A DNA stretch of 64,000 nucleotides from Caecibacter massiliensis. Lineage in GTDB: Bacteria > Bacillota > Negativicutes > Veillonellales > Megasphaeraceae. The stretch is taken from NCBI GenBank assembly GCA_900095875.1, contig LT608311.1, positions 992,001 through 1,056,000 of the forward strand. The letters run 5' to 3'. Both the position numbers and the translations under genes were made by a program. How positions within the stretch are numbered: the stretch's first letter is position 1; every line of letters starts with the position of its first letter. The notes under the pieces were generated by a model that was not told the origin of the DNA, did not search any database, and saw only the letters and a list, made by a program, of their open reading frames with translations. This document shows positions 43,407-52,039 of the stretch, piece after piece.

Positions 43407-43856
43407 ATGATATATGGAAATATCCACCAAAAAGAAACGTATGCCTTTTTACCGGTACCGGTACAGCGCTGTCTGGACCTGGCCCGCAGCAGCGGATTTG
43501 CTTCTCTGACGCCGGGCAGCCATCCCATCGACGGCGATTCCCTGTTCGTCAATGTCGCAGCCTATACGACGGGACCGGAAGAAACGCGCAGCTGGGAAGC
43601 CCACAAAGACTACCTCGATATCCACGTCCTCAGCGAAGGGGAAGAATACATCGACCTCGGCTTCATCGAATCCATGACCTGCGGTGCCTATCACAAAGAC
43701 AGCGACTATCAGGAAGTGACCGGTACGGCCCGGGCCCGCGTTCTCATGCGTCCCGGCGATTTTCTCATCTGTTATCGCGAAGATGCCCATAAACCTGGCA
43801 TTGCTGCCGGTGAACCGGCTCCGCTCAAAAAGGGAATTTTTAAAGTCCGTATCTGA
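43407..43856 (+). CDS. nanQ: YhcH/NanQ family protein
   Basis: A 149-residue cupin-like protein of the YhcH/YjgK/YiaL family. The conserved TTGPEETRSWEAHKDYLDIHVLSEGEEYIDLG region and the FLICYREDAHKPGIA tail are visible. Family members including NanQ of E. coli open or isomerise sialic acid forms. It follows the symporter gene by 19 bp and precedes nanM. Confidence 0.9.
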   Translation: MIYGNIHQKETYAFLPVPVQRCLDLARSSGFASLTPGSHPIDGDSLFVNVAAYTTGPEETRSWEAHKDYLDIHVLSEGEEYIDLGFIESMTCGAYHKDSDYQEVTGTARARVLMRPGDFLICYREDAHKPGIAAGEPAPLKKGIFKVRI

Positions 43857-43881
43857 TTTGACATCTCCAAGGAGGTATCGT

Positions 43882-45018
43882 ATGATGAAAAAAAGTGTAA
43901 TTGCTGCAACCGTACTGGCCCTGACCCTCTCGACATCCCTGTCTTTTGCCGCACCAGAACAGACCGGCTCCCCGCAGATCCGCTGGCAGTCGGCCGGTAC
44001 GTTGTCCCCGGCAGTGGGCCAGACAGAAAATATCGGCGTTGCCGGCATGATAGCCGGTACCAGCCATGGCTATATCATCGCCGGTGGCGGTGCCAATTTC
44101 CCCAACGGCGGGCCCGCAGTGGGTGGTGCCAAAGTGACCTATCCTGATATCTACGCCATGAAGGCGACGGACAAAGGCCTCATCGAAACAGACCATCAGG
44201 TCCTGCCCTTCCCGGCAGCCTATGGCGCGTCGGTCACAGCCGCTGACGGCGTCTATTACATCGGCGGCAGCCCCGATACGACTGCTGCCAAAGCCATTAC
44301 ACGCCTTACCTGCGACGATCAGGGAAAACTGCACTACCAGACAGCCGGCACCCTGCCCTTCACCTTCCAGAACGGCATTGCCGCCCGGAATGGCCAGACC
44401 CTCTTCCTGGGACTGGGAAAACAAGACGGCAGCCTGAGCCGCAATTTCTACGCCTATGACCTTAAAACGGGAGCACTGGAACGGCTGGCCGATTTCCCCG
44501 GAAAGGCCCGTGAACAGAGCGTTGCCCAGCTGCTGGGCCAGACGCTGTGCGTCTTCAGCGGTGGCAGCGATACGGCCTATACGGACGGATACGGCTATGA
44601 CCTGAAGACCCACACCTGGCACAAACTCGCCGATGCCGCCATAGACGGCCAGGGAATCTCCCTCCTGGGAGCCCGGGCCGTACGCCTGAATGAAGACGAA
44701 ATGCTGGTCATCGGCGGCTTCAATAAAGCCATCTATGACGATGCCGTCGCCCATCTGTCCCATCTTACGGGCGCAGAACTCACTGCCTATAAAACGGCTT
44801 ACTTTGGCAGGGAAAGCACCGATTTCAACTGGAACCGCCACATCCTCGTCTACAACGTCCGCAGCGACAGCTGGCGCTCTGCCGGAGAGATTCCCTTTGC
44901 GGCTCCCTGCGGTGAAGGGCTGGTGCTCCTGAAAGATAAAATCATTTCCCTCAATGGGGAAATCAAACCCGGTGTACGCAGCAACCGCATCTATGAAGGA
45001 TTCATCATGAAAGAATAG
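43882..45018 (+). CDS. nanM: N-acetylneuraminate epimerase NanM, exported
   Basis: A 378-residue Kelch beta-propeller with a signal peptide (residues 1-23, ending LSFAA). It interconverts alpha- and beta-sialic acid outside the cytoplasm before uptake. Repeats such as YIIAGGGANFPNG, YYIGGSPDTTAAK, LCVFSGGSDTAYTDGYGYDLKTHTW and MLVIGGFNKAIYDD mark the blades. The start at 43882 is chosen because CAAGGAGG lies just upstream and the signal begins there. A periplasmic location is consistent with a diderm cell. Confidence 0.92.
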   Translation: MMKKSVIAATVLALTLSTSLSFAAPEQTGSPQIRWQSAGTLSPAVGQTENIGVAGMIAGTSHGYIIAGGGANFPNGGPAVGGAKVTYPDIYAMKATDKGLIETDHQVLPFPAAYGASVTAADGVYYIGGSPDTTAAKAITRLTCDDQGKLHYQTAGTLPFTFQNGIAARNGQTLFLGLGKQDGSLSRNFYAYDLKTGALERLADFPGKAREQSVAQLLGQTLCVFSGGSDTAYTDGYGYDLKTHTWHKLADAAIDGQGISLLGARAVRLNEDEMLVIGGFNKAIYDDAVAHLSHLTGAELTAYKTAYFGRESTDFNWNRHILVYNVRSDSWRSAGEIPFAAPCGEGLVLLKDKIISLNGEIKPGVRSNRIYEGFIMKE

Positions 45019-45027
45019 GAGAAACCC

Positions 45028-45918
45028 ATGTATATATGCATTGACATTGGCGGCACGGCCATCAAATACGGACTGGCTTCTGCCGACGGCCAGCTGATAG
45101 AAACGAAGAGCACGCCCACCCACGCCCATGAAGGCGGCGGACCGGGCATCGTCCGCACGGTCCGCCGGCTGATCCGCCAGTACAAGGAAAGAGGACCACT
45201 GTCGGGCATCGCCCTTTCTACAGCCGGCATGGTCGATCCCCAGAAAGGACGGATTTTCTATGCCCTGGCCGATTCCATCCCCGATTATACAGGAACGGAA
45301 TGGAAAGAAATGCTGGAAGAGGAATTCCATATTCCCTGTGCCGTAGAAAACGATGTCAACTGTGCCGCCCTGGGCGAACTCTGGCTCGGTGCCGGAAAGG
45401 GCTGTGCGTCGGCCTTTATGATGACCATCGGCACCAGTATCGGCGGCTGTGCCATCTATGACGGCCATATTCTCCACGGCGCCGGCTGCAGTGCCGGAGA
45501 AATCGCCTATATGCGTGTGCCCGGCGGCCGGCTCCACGACCTGGCATCAGCCACCCGTTTGATCCGCGATGTCGCCACGGCCAAAGGCGTCAGACCGGAC
45601 GAACTGGATGGCCGGGCCGTATTTGCCATGGCCGCCGACGGCGACACCGATGCCATCGGTGCCATTGACGCCTTATCCCGTGACATAGCCGTCGCCATCG
45701 GCAATGTCATTACCGTACTGCAGCCCCAGGTCGTCATCCTGGGCGGCGGCATCATGGCCCAGGAAGGCGTATTCCGCCCGCTCCTGGAACAGTACGTATC
45801 ACAACAGCTGCCACCCGCCATGTACGGACCGACCCGCATCGCCTTTGCCCGCCTGGGCAATACGGCCGGCATGCTGGGAGCGCTCTATCATCTCCGTCAG
45901 ACCCTTTCGCAGGAGTAA
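45028..45918 (+). CDS. nanK: ROK-family N-acetylmannosamine kinase NanK
   Basis: A 296-residue ROK sugar kinase that phosphorylates ManNAc. ATP site YICIDIGGTAIKYGLA at the N-terminus, NDVNCAALGELWLGAGKG (about residue 105), and the GHILHGAGCSAGEIAYM segment are clear. The canonical ROK zinc motif (CxCGxxGC) is absent: this region reads RVPGGRLHDLAS, as in several zinc-free ROK kinases. Directly follows nanM by 9 bp. Confidence 0.9.
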   Translation: MYICIDIGGTAIKYGLASADGQLIETKSTPTHAHEGGGPGIVRTVRRLIRQYKERGPLSGIALSTAGMVDPQKGRIFYALADSIPDYTGTEWKEMLEEEFHIPCAVENDVNCAALGELWLGAGKGCASAFMMTIGTSIGGCAIYDGHILHGAGCSAGEIAYMRVPGGRLHDLASATRLIRDVATAKGVRPDELDGRAVFAMAADGDTDAIGAIDALSRDIAVAIGNVITVLQPQVVILGGGIMAQEGVFRPLLEQYVSQQLPPAMYGPTRIAFARLGNTAGMLGALYHLRQTLSQE

Positions 45919-45923
45919 CGCCT

Positions 45924-46778
45924 ATGAATATCTTGGAACAGCTGGACCATCCCGGCTTCAAACCCTCAAAATCCGACCGTACCCTCATGGAATACATCCG
46001 CCTCCACGGCGACCTGTTCTGCACGACGCCCATCGCCAGTCTGGCCAAAAAGAGCGGCATCAGCGAATCGACCATCACCCGCTTCGTGCGCAAGATGGGC
46101 TTTCAGAGCCTGCAGCATTTCAAGCTCAGCCTGGCAGAAGAATTGTCCCGGCGCAGCCAGCAGAAAACCATCATCAGCCACAATATCGCCGCCGACGAAT
46201 CCATCATGACGACGGCCAAAAAGCTCATGTCCATTGGCATGGATACGCTCCGCCAGACCGTAGAGACCCTCGATGAAGAGGTCATCGCCCAGACGGTCCG
46301 CCTGCTGACGGGCGGACACCGCGTGTATTTCATCGGCCTGGGAAATTCCGGATTCGTTGCCGACGATTCGGCGTACAAATTCCAGCGCATCGGCATCGAG
46401 GCTCTGGGCCTGGACAACAGCCATCTCATCATGCTGCACATGGCCCTCATCCAGCCGGGCGACGTCGTCATCGCCATCAGCCATTCCGGCGCCTCAAAGG
46501 AAATCGTCCAGGCAGCCCGCCTGGCCAAGCAGAACGGCGTCCGCCTGATTGCCATCACGGCCAATAGCGGTTCCGAGCTCCGGGACTGCGCCGATTTGTG
46601 CATTTCTTACCGCACGCGGGAAACGATGCTGGAAACGGGCTCTATCGTCACCAAGCTGACCCAGGTATTTATCATCGATTTAATCTATACACAGGTCGTC
46701 AAAGAACGGCCCGAAACATCCGTGAAGAATAAGCAGCGGACAGCGGACGCCGTCAATCTGCTGCGTCTCGGACACTAA
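45924..46778 (+). CDS. nanR: RpiR-family transcriptional regulator NanR
   Basis: A 284-residue regulator with an N-terminal RpiR helix-turn-helix (residues 1-75, PIASLAKKSGISESTITRFVRKMGF) and a SIS phosphosugar-binding domain (about residues 110-260, YFIGLGNSGFVADDSAYKFQRIG, ISHSGASKEIVQAA). It likely senses ManNAc-6-P or GlcN-6-P and controls the surrounding nag/nan genes through the ATTTCATA sites at 40064-40159. Five bp after nanK. Confidence 0.9.
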   Translation: MNILEQLDHPGFKPSKSDRTLMEYIRLHGDLFCTTPIASLAKKSGISESTITRFVRKMGFQSLQHFKLSLAEELSRRSQQKTIISHNIAADESIMTTAKKLMSIGMDTLRQTVETLDEEVIAQTVRLLTGGHRVYFIGLGNSGFVADDSAYKFQRIGIEALGLDNSHLIMLHMALIQPGDVVIAISHSGASKEIVQAARLAKQNGVRLIAITANSGSELRDCADLCISYRTRETMLETGSIVTKLTQVFIIDLIYTQVVKERPETSVKNKQRTADAVNLLRLGH

Positions 46779-46801
46779 GCATACTCTAAAAGGAGGCACG
46801 T

Positions 46802-47560
46802 ATGATGCGTGTTATCGTTACTAATTCTTATGATGAAATGAGTACAGAAGCCGCCAAAATCGTGGCCGGCCAGATATACCTCAAGCCGGACAGCGTCCTC
46901 GGCCTGGCCACGGGCAGCACGCCCCTGTCGATGTATAAAAAACTGATTGCCGTCCATGAAATGATCGGCCTCGACTTTTCCCAGGTCACGACATTCAACC
47001 TGGATGAATACATCGGCATGGCGCCGGACAATCCCCAGAGCTATCATTACTTCATGCATCATAATTTCTTCGATTTCATCAACATAAAGCCGGAAAACAT
47101 TTACATTCCCGACGGTATGGCAAAAGATATCGTAGCCGAAGGCAAGCGCTACGATGCCCTCATCGAAGCGAAAGGCGGCATCGACCTGCAGATTCTCGGC
47201 ATCGGTCAGAATGCCCACATCGGCTTCAACGAACCGGACATCAAATTCGAAGCGACGACCCACAAAGTCCGCCTCGATGAAGAAACCATCCAGGCCAATT
47301 CCCGCTTCTTCCAGACGGAAGAAGAAGTTCCCCGCTACGCCATCAGCATGGGCATCAAAACCATCATGCTGGCCAAAAAAGTCGTACTCCTGGCCAATGG
47401 CCGCAATAAAGCCGAAGCCATCTACAATACGGTCTGCGGCAGCATCAGCCCCAGTGCCCCGGCCAGCATTCTCCAGCTGCACCGCGACGCAACGGTCATT
47501 GTGGACAAAGAAGCGGCATCGCTCCTGCCGGACCGGGTTTGTGACAAAATTTGTGGATAA
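46802..47560 (+). CDS. nagB: Glucosamine-6-phosphate deaminase NagB
   Basis: A 252-residue isomerase/deaminase converting GlcN-6-P to fructose-6-P and ammonia, the exit of the pathway into glycolysis. [26 protein letters not shown] (catalytic Asp), [14 protein letters not shown] and [17 protein letters not shown] are all present. AAAGGAGG precedes the ATG at 46802; the next codon is also ATG. The last codons and stop (TTTGTGGATAA) coincide with a perfect DnaA box. Confidence 0.96.
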   Translation: MMRVIVTNSYDEMSTEAAKIVAGQIYLKPDSVLGLATGSTPLSMYKKLIAVHEMIGLDFSQVTTFNLDEYIGMAPDNPQSYHYFMHHNFFDFINIKPENIYIPDGMAKDIVAEGKRYDALIEAKGGIDLQILGIGQNAHIGFNEPDIKFEATTHKVRLDEETIQANSRFFQTEEEVPRYAISMGIKTIMLAKKVVLLANGRNKAEAIYNTVCGSISPSAPASILQLHRDATVIVDKEAASLLPDRVCDKICG

Positions 47561-47901
47561 ATCCCTTTGCTATTCTCTTCTGGCGAGGTATTCCCCTGCA
47601 TGTGTACACATGTCTTTAGGGAAATGCCCCGCTTTTTCTATATGGTGTTATCCACAAATCCACAGAGGTTGTACACAGAAATCAGGGGAGCTTGTAAAAT
47701 ATGTAAAATCCGCATAGTTATCGCATTTATCGCGATTTTTTTCCTTATCTTGAACACATGTTCCCCATGAGTTATCCACAATCTGGCTAAAAAAAGGAAA
47801 AATATATCCACCGCCGTCAGGGCCTGTAAACAGGCATTCTCCGGCTATATCCACAGGGTAACAGAAGTTATGCACAATACGTGTGTATACTTTGTGGATA
47901 A
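47552..47901. other. Cluster of DnaA boxes
   Basis: Perfect TTATCCACA boxes occur at 47552-47560 (minus orientation), 47648-47656 (plus), 47772-47780 (plus) and 47893-47901 (minus). A TTATGCACA box is at 47868-47876. Near matches are ATATCCACA at 47848-47856 and AAATCCACA at 47657-47664. The stretch is otherwise gene-free between convergent nagB and a 97-aa gene. It lacks dnaA or dnaN nearby, so a DnaA-binding (titration or reactivation) locus is more likely than the main origin. Confidence 0.7.
47599..47612. repeat. Perfect 14-bp palindrome
   Basis: CATGTGTACACATG, within the DnaA-box region. A partial outer pairing (ATTCCC with GGGAAAT) surrounds it, giving a larger stem followed by GCTTTTT. 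It may be the nagB terminator, or a dimeric-protein site. Confidence 0.45.
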
Positions 47902-47920
47902 CTTTTATTTGCCTATGCAC

Positions 47921-47965
47921 AAAAAAAACCGTACCTCTGTGGGGATATCCACCGGAAGGTACGGT
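47921..47965 (-). terminator. Terminator of the 97-aa gene
   Basis: ACCGTACCT (47928-47936) pairs with AGGTACGGT (47957-47965), and the minus strand continues with eight T residues (47928-47921). Confidence 0.88.
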
Positions 47966-47995
47966 CTCTTCAGATGAGTCTGATGTCGTTTTCCA

Positions 47996-48289
47996 TTACA
48001 CTTCTTCGACGGGGCGGCTCCAGTCGATATGCACGCCCAGAGCCAGCCATATATAGCCCAGGGCCAGCTTCAGCGTATCCAGACTGTCCGTCGCCGCCGC
48101 TGTAATCGTTTCGTACTGGGACAGGGTGACATAGCGGTGCCACGAAAGGACCGTCGTCAGGAACGAATAGGTTTCCTTTTCCTTTTCTGCATCATTCAGA
48201 TGAACTGTAAGCTTTTTTGTTTCCGCATCATACTGGATATAACCGTTATTGTTATCACCCGTATGAACTGCTACTGTAAATACTGCCAT
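47996..48289 (-). CDS. Hypothetical protein, 97 residues
   Basis: Not recognised. It is a soluble-looking alpha/beta protein. The first half is strand-rich (FTVAVHTGDNNNGYIQY, TKKLTVHL) and the second half helical with aromatic residues (VLSWHRYVTLSQYE, GYIWLALGVHIDW). No signal peptide or cysteine is present. The GGAGAT ribosome site, a dedicated terminator, and codon use like its neighbours support it as real. It sits between the DnaA-box cluster and dinB, 22 bp after the dinB stop would allow, in the same direction as dinB. Confidence 0.75.
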   Translation of the reverse strand: MAVFTVAVHTGDNNNGYIQYDAETKKLTVHLNDAEKEKETYSFLTTVLSWHRYVTLSQYETITAAATDSLDTLKLALGYIWLALGVHIDWSRPVEEV

Positions 48290-48311
48290 ACGTAAATCTC
48301 CTTATCTGTAT

Positions 48312-49487
48312 CTATTTATCGTGGGACATTTCCCAGAGAAATCCTTTCATGAGCGCCTTGCGGCCAAAGCGCTGCTGCAGTTTGTCGATGGCTTCCGTGA
48401 CTTTGGCCTGCGTCTCTTCGTCGTCAGAAAATAAATCACTCTGCACCTGATAAGGCTGGAGCTGGCTGACCGACAGTCCCAGGAGCCGTATGGGGCCGTT
48501 TTTTCCCTTTTTATGATAGAGCCGTTTGGCGGCGAAATACAACTGTTCCTCCGAACAGGTCCCGATTGTCTCCAGCGTCAGGGACCGGGTCACCGTCTCA
48601 AAGGAAGAAAACCGCACTTTAATCGTAATCGTACGGCCCATGAGGTGATTCTGACGCAGCCGCCAGGCCACTTCATTGGCCAGGAGACGGAACTGTTCGT
48701 CAATGTCTTCTTCCCTCGTCAGGTCGTGCTCATACGTATGCTCGTTGCCGACCGACTGGGGTCGGCGGCTCACTTCCAGCTGACGGTTGTCCCTGCCACA
48801 GGCCAGTTCATACAAGCGGTGTGCCTGCCGCCCGGCAATGGGGACCAGGGCATCGGGCCCGGCCTGTATGATATCGCCGATGGTATGGAACCCGGCTTTT
48901 TCCAGCTGGCCTGCCGTCACCCGGCCGACGCCCCAGAGGCGTGAAACGGGAAGGGGGGCCAGGATTTCCTGCTCCTTGCCGTAGGGAATCCACATCAGGC
49001 CGTCGGGCTTTTTCAGATCCGACGCCAGCTTGGCCAGGAATTTATTGGGCGCGATGCCGGCCGACGCCACAAGGCCGGTGATGCGCAGGATATCGTCCTT
49101 GACGGCCCGGCCGATATCGACGATGTCCGGGTACTGGAGATTCATGCCAGAAACATCCAGGAAGGCTTCGTCCAGCGCCAGCGGTTCGATAAAGGGCGAA
49201 TAGTGCGATAAAATGAGGCGGATCTGATGGGAGATGCGCCGGTAATGGGCCATGCGCACGGGAAGGAATATGCCGGACGGACAAAGGCGCCGGGCCTGGC
49301 GGGTGCTCATGGCCGAATGGACGCCGAACCGCCGGGCCTCATAGGACGCCGTCGCCACGACACCCCGTTCGCCCAGCCCCCCGACGATGACGGGATGGCC
49401 GCGCAGAGCCGGATTATCCCGCTGTTCGACAGAAGCATAAAAAGCATCCATATCTACGTGCATGATCCAGCGCCTTGCCAATGTCAT
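48312..49487 (-). CDS. dinB: DNA polymerase IV (Y-family)
   Basis: A 391-residue translesion polymerase. MHVDMDAFYASVEQRDNPALRG (catalytic Asp), the steric gate region, DEAFLDVSGMN (catalytic Asp-Glu), and WGVGRVTAGQLEKAGFHTIGDI (HhH) are clear, with the little-finger domain at the C-terminus. The exact start is uncertain: ATG 49487 sits right after GGGAGGG; TTG 49481 has better spacing; an upstream start to 49526 is possible. No LexA (GAAC-N4-GTTC) box was seen upstream. Confidence 0.93.
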   Translation of the reverse strand: MTLARRWIMHVDMDAFYASVEQRDNPALRGHPVIVGGLGERGVVATASYEARRFGVHSAMSTRQARRLCPSGIFLPVRMAHYRRISHQIRLILSHYSPFIEPLALDEAFLDVSGMNLQYPDIVDIGRAVKDDILRITGLVASAGIAPNKFLAKLASDLKKPDGLMWIPYGKEQEILAPLPVSRLWGVGRVTAGQLEKAGFHTIGDIIQAGPDALVPIAGRQAHRLYELACGRDNRQLEVSRRPQSVGNEHTYEHDLTREEDIDEQFRLLANEVAWRLRQNHLMGRTITIKVRFSSFETVTRSLTLETIGTCSEEQLYFAAKRLYHKKGKNGPIRLLGLSVSQLQPYQVQSDLFSDDEETQAKVTEAIDKLQQRFGRKALMKGFLWEMSHDK

Positions 49488-49559
49488 TCCCTCCCTTGTA
49501 CTGGTATTATTATACAACGAGTCCACTTCAGAAATATAGGGGAAAAGTGAAAAATTTCC

Positions 49560-50108
49560 CTATTTCTCCAGACGATTTTTCTTCCCTGTACCTGGCCGGA
49601 AAAGATGGGCCAGGTCGGCTCCCTCGTGGCGGAGGAGCCAGATTTTCTTATCGATGCCGCCGGCATAGCCCGTCAGGCTGCCGCTCTTTCCAACGACACG
49701 GTGGCAGGGTATGATCAGGGAAATAGGGTTATGCCCGACGGCTCCCCCTACGGCATGGGGATTTTCTGTTTTCCCTGTCTGCTGCCCCAGCTTTTCCGCC
49801 AGGGCCCCATAGGTCGTCGTCTGCCCGTACGGCACCTGGCACAGCAGATGCCATACGCGCTGGCGGAACACGCTTCCCCGCGGCTTCAGCGGCAGTTCCG
49901 ACGGAACCGGCCGTTTTCCGGCAAAGTACCGGTCCAGCCAGTCTCTGACCTCAGTAAAAACAGGCAGGGCATCGTTCCGGCAGGCTTCCCCGGAAAGGGT
50001 GGCCCTGTCATACTTCTGCCCGCAGATCCACAGTCCGATGAGATGAGTCCCGTCACTGGCCAAAAGGACCGGTCCCAGGGGAGAATCGTATTGCGTCGTA
50101 TAATCCAT
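49560..50108 (-). CDS. ogt: Methylated-DNA--protein-cysteine methyltransferase
   Basis: A 182-residue suicide methyltransferase repairing O6-alkylguanine. The acceptor cysteine lies in LIIPCHRVVGKSGSLTGYAGG (about residue 133), and the winged-helix DNA-binding part has VPYGQTTTYGALAEKLG. Its intact pair of domains suits Ogt. It is a repair gene next to dinB, about 70 bp upstream in the same direction, suggesting a repair cluster. Confidence 0.94.
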   Translation of the reverse strand: MDYTTQYDSPLGPVLLASDGTHLIGLWICGQKYDRATLSGEACRNDALPVFTEVRDWLDRYFAGKRPVPSELPLKPRGSVFRQRVWHLLCQVPYGQTTTYGALAEKLGQQTGKTENPHAVGGAVGHNPISLIIPCHRVVGKSGSLTGYAGGIDKKIWLLRHEGADLAHLFRPGTGKKNRLEK

Positions 50109-50169
50109 GCAGGTAAGCCTCCTCTCTGATATATAGTTATTATACCATATCGCCTCCCGGCATAGACAA

Positions 50170-50221
50170 AACCGGGGCGGCTGCAGAAGGATTTTCCCAT
50201 CTCTTCCGCTGCCACCCCGGT
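50170..50221 (-). terminator. Probable terminator after the 45-aa peptide gene
   Basis: ACCGGGGCGGC...CTGCAGAAGG pairs imperfectly with TTCC...GCTGCCACCCCGGT. The minus strand continues TTTTG. Between the ALDH-peptide transcript and ogt. Confidence 0.55.
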
Positions 50222-50236
50222 TCTCCGGCTGTGCCG

Positions 50237-50374
50237 TTATTTCGATTTATGCGGTTTGCTGCTGGCCTGTGCCGCAGCCTGCACGCCCGGACGGTCTACA
50301 GTCATAAAACCATATACGGCCGTACAGGCCAGGCAGACAAACAGCAATGCTACGATTGTATTGCGTATGCCCAT
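50237..50374 (-). CDS. 45-residue single-pass membrane peptide
   Basis: A short gene with AGGAAAGGAG 5 bp before an ATG. It encodes MGIRNTIVALLFVCLACTAVY (one hydrophobic helix, residues 4-24), then a short tail with VDRPGVQ and a lysine-rich end. The family is not recognised. It is 15 bp downstream of the aldehyde dehydrogenase stop, so probably cotranscribed. The good ribosome site, spacing and following hairpin support it; a leaderless or non-functional peptide cannot be excluded. Confidence 0.65.
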   Translation of the reverse strand: MGIRNTIVALLFVCLACTAVYGFMTVDRPGVQAAAQASSKPHKSK

Positions 50375-50389
50375 GATACTCCTTTCCTA

Positions 50390-51868
50390 TCATTCATATA
50401 ATCCCGACGGTGTTTCCGCGAGGTTGATATAGATGTTTTTGGTCTGCATATAGTGCCGCATGGTCGTCTTGTCCGTTTCGCGGCCGATACCGGAAAGCTT
50501 GTAACCGCCAAAAGGCGTACCTGCCGGCAGTGCATTATACGTATTGATCCACATACGGCCCGTTTCTACCGCTTTGGCAACCCGCAGGGCCCGGTTGATG
50601 TCGCGGGTCCAGACGGCGCCGCCCAGGCCGTATACGCTGTCATTGGCCATAGCGACGACTTCCGCTTCATCCGTGAAGGGGATGATGCAGACGACGGGCC
50701 CGAAGATTTCTTCCTGGGCAATGCGCATGTCGTTTCTGACATCGGCAAAGATGGTCGGTTCGACGAAACTGCCCTTTTCCAGTCCCGGAGCCGACGCTTT
50801 CTTACCGCCGCAGACGAGGCGTGCTCCTTCCTGCTTCCCGATTTCAATATATTCGAGGATTTTCTTTACCTGCCGTTCGTCGATCTGCGATCCCATCTGG
50901 GTCGTTTCTTCCCAGGGCAGGCCAACGCGGATGCGGCGGAAGCGGTCAGCCAGTTCGGAGACGAACTTATCGTAAATGCCTTTTTGGACGAAAATACGCG
51001 ATCCGGCGCAGCATACCTGTCCCTGATTGAAGAGGATGCCCAGCTGGGCTCCATCCATAGCCATATCCCAATCGCAGTCGTCAAAGAAAATATTGGCCGA
51101 TTTGCCGCCCAGTTCCAGCGTGGCAGGAATCAGTTTCTTCATAGCCGCATCATAAACATCGCGGCCGATTTCCGTCGATCCCGTAAAGGCCAATTTCTGG
51201 ATGTCGGGATGATCGAGGATGTACTGACCGGCCCGGGAACCCTTGCCAGTAATGACGTTGACCACGCCCGGTGGCAGGACATCGCCAATGAGATGCATCA
51301 GTTCGAGGACGCTCAGGGACGTCGAGCTCGACGGCTTGAGGACGATGGTACAGCCTGCTGCCAGGGCCGGTGCCAGTTTCCACGCCGCCATGAGGAAGGG
51401 GAAATTCCAGGGGATGATCTGGCCGACGACACCAATTGGTTCATGGACGACGAGACTCAGCGTATGGTCGTCGATGACCGCTGCCCGGCCGTCTTCACTG
51501 CGGACGACGCCGGCAAAATAACGGAAATGATCGACCGCCAGAGGAATATCGATGTTCTTCGTTTCCCTGATAGGCTTGCCGTTATCCAGCGTTTCTACCA
51601 TAGCCAGCATATCGGCATTTTTTTCGATGATATCGGCAATGGCAAGGAGCAGGTCCTGCCGCTTCTGGGGCGACACGGTTTTCCAGGCGGGGAATGCTTT
51701 ATGAGCCGCTGCTACGGCCGCGTTGACATCGTCTTTCGTCGCTTCGGCACACTCGGCCAGCTTCGTCCCGTCGGCAGGGTTGTACGCTGCAAACCGGGCG
51801 CCATCACTGGCAGGGACCCATTTGCCATCAATATATAAATCATAAGAGGAGTGCGGTACGGTATACAT
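50390..51868 (-). CDS. NAD(P)-dependent aldehyde dehydrogenase
   Basis: A 492-residue ALDH-superfamily enzyme oxidising an aldehyde to its acid. GQIIPWNFPFLMAAWKLAPALAAG, FTGSTEIGR (NAD binding), ELGGKSANIFFDDCD (general base Glu) and GQVCCAGSRIFVQ (catalytic Cys) are in order. The length and sequence resemble betaine/gamma-aminobutyraldehyde or general aldehyde dehydrogenases; the substrate is unknown. Start at 51868 follows AGGAAG at 8 bp; a GTG at 51877 is less likely. Confidence 0.93.
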   Translation of the reverse strand: MYTVPHSSYDLYIDGKWVPASDGARFAAYNPADGTKLAECAEATKDDVNAAVAAAHKAFPAWKTVSPQKRQDLLLAIADIIEKNADMLAMVETLDNGKPIRETKNIDIPLAVDHFRYFAGVVRSEDGRAAVIDDHTLSLVVHEPIGVVGQIIPWNFPFLMAAWKLAPALAAGCTIVLKPSSSTSLSVLELMHLIGDVLPPGVVNVITGKGSRAGQYILDHPDIQKLAFTGSTEIGRDVYDAAMKKLIPATLELGGKSANIFFDDCDWDMAMDGAQLGILFNQGQVCCAGSRIFVQKGIYDKFVSELADRFRRIRVGLPWEETTQMGSQIDERQVKKILEYIEIGKQEGARLVCGGKKASAPGLEKGSFVEPTIFADVRNDMRIAQEEIFGPVVCIIPFTDEAEVVAMANDSVYGLGGAVWTRDINRALRVAKAVETGRMWINTYNALPAGTPFGGYKLSGIGRETDKTTMRHYMQTKNIYINLAETPSGLYE

Positions 51869-51975
51869 AAAAAACACTTCCTTTCTGAACAGAATTTATC
51901 CTGTTAAACGTTTGTGATAATTATTTTAATTAGAAAATTATTATTTGTTACATATAAAGAATATCACACATATAG

Positions 51976-52020
51976 AAATAAGTCAATGGATTCACGTTTT
52001 TAAATCACATTGACTTATTT
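51976..52020. repeat. 13-bp inverted repeat upstream of the aldehyde dehydrogenase
   Basis: AAATAAGTCAATG (51976-51988) and CATTGACTTATTT (52008-52020) with a 19-nt loop. No strong T run follows. It could be the terminator of the TVP38 gene or an operator upstream of the dehydrogenase. Confidence 0.6.
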
Positions 52021-52039
52021 CCTGATATAGTTTAAATAT

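Noticed and set aside
47552-47901. The chromosome origin oriC itself
   Set aside because: No dnaA, dnaN or rpmH nearby, flanking genes converge on the region, and no DnaA-trio or strong AT-rich unwinding element was found. It was kept as a DnaA-box cluster.
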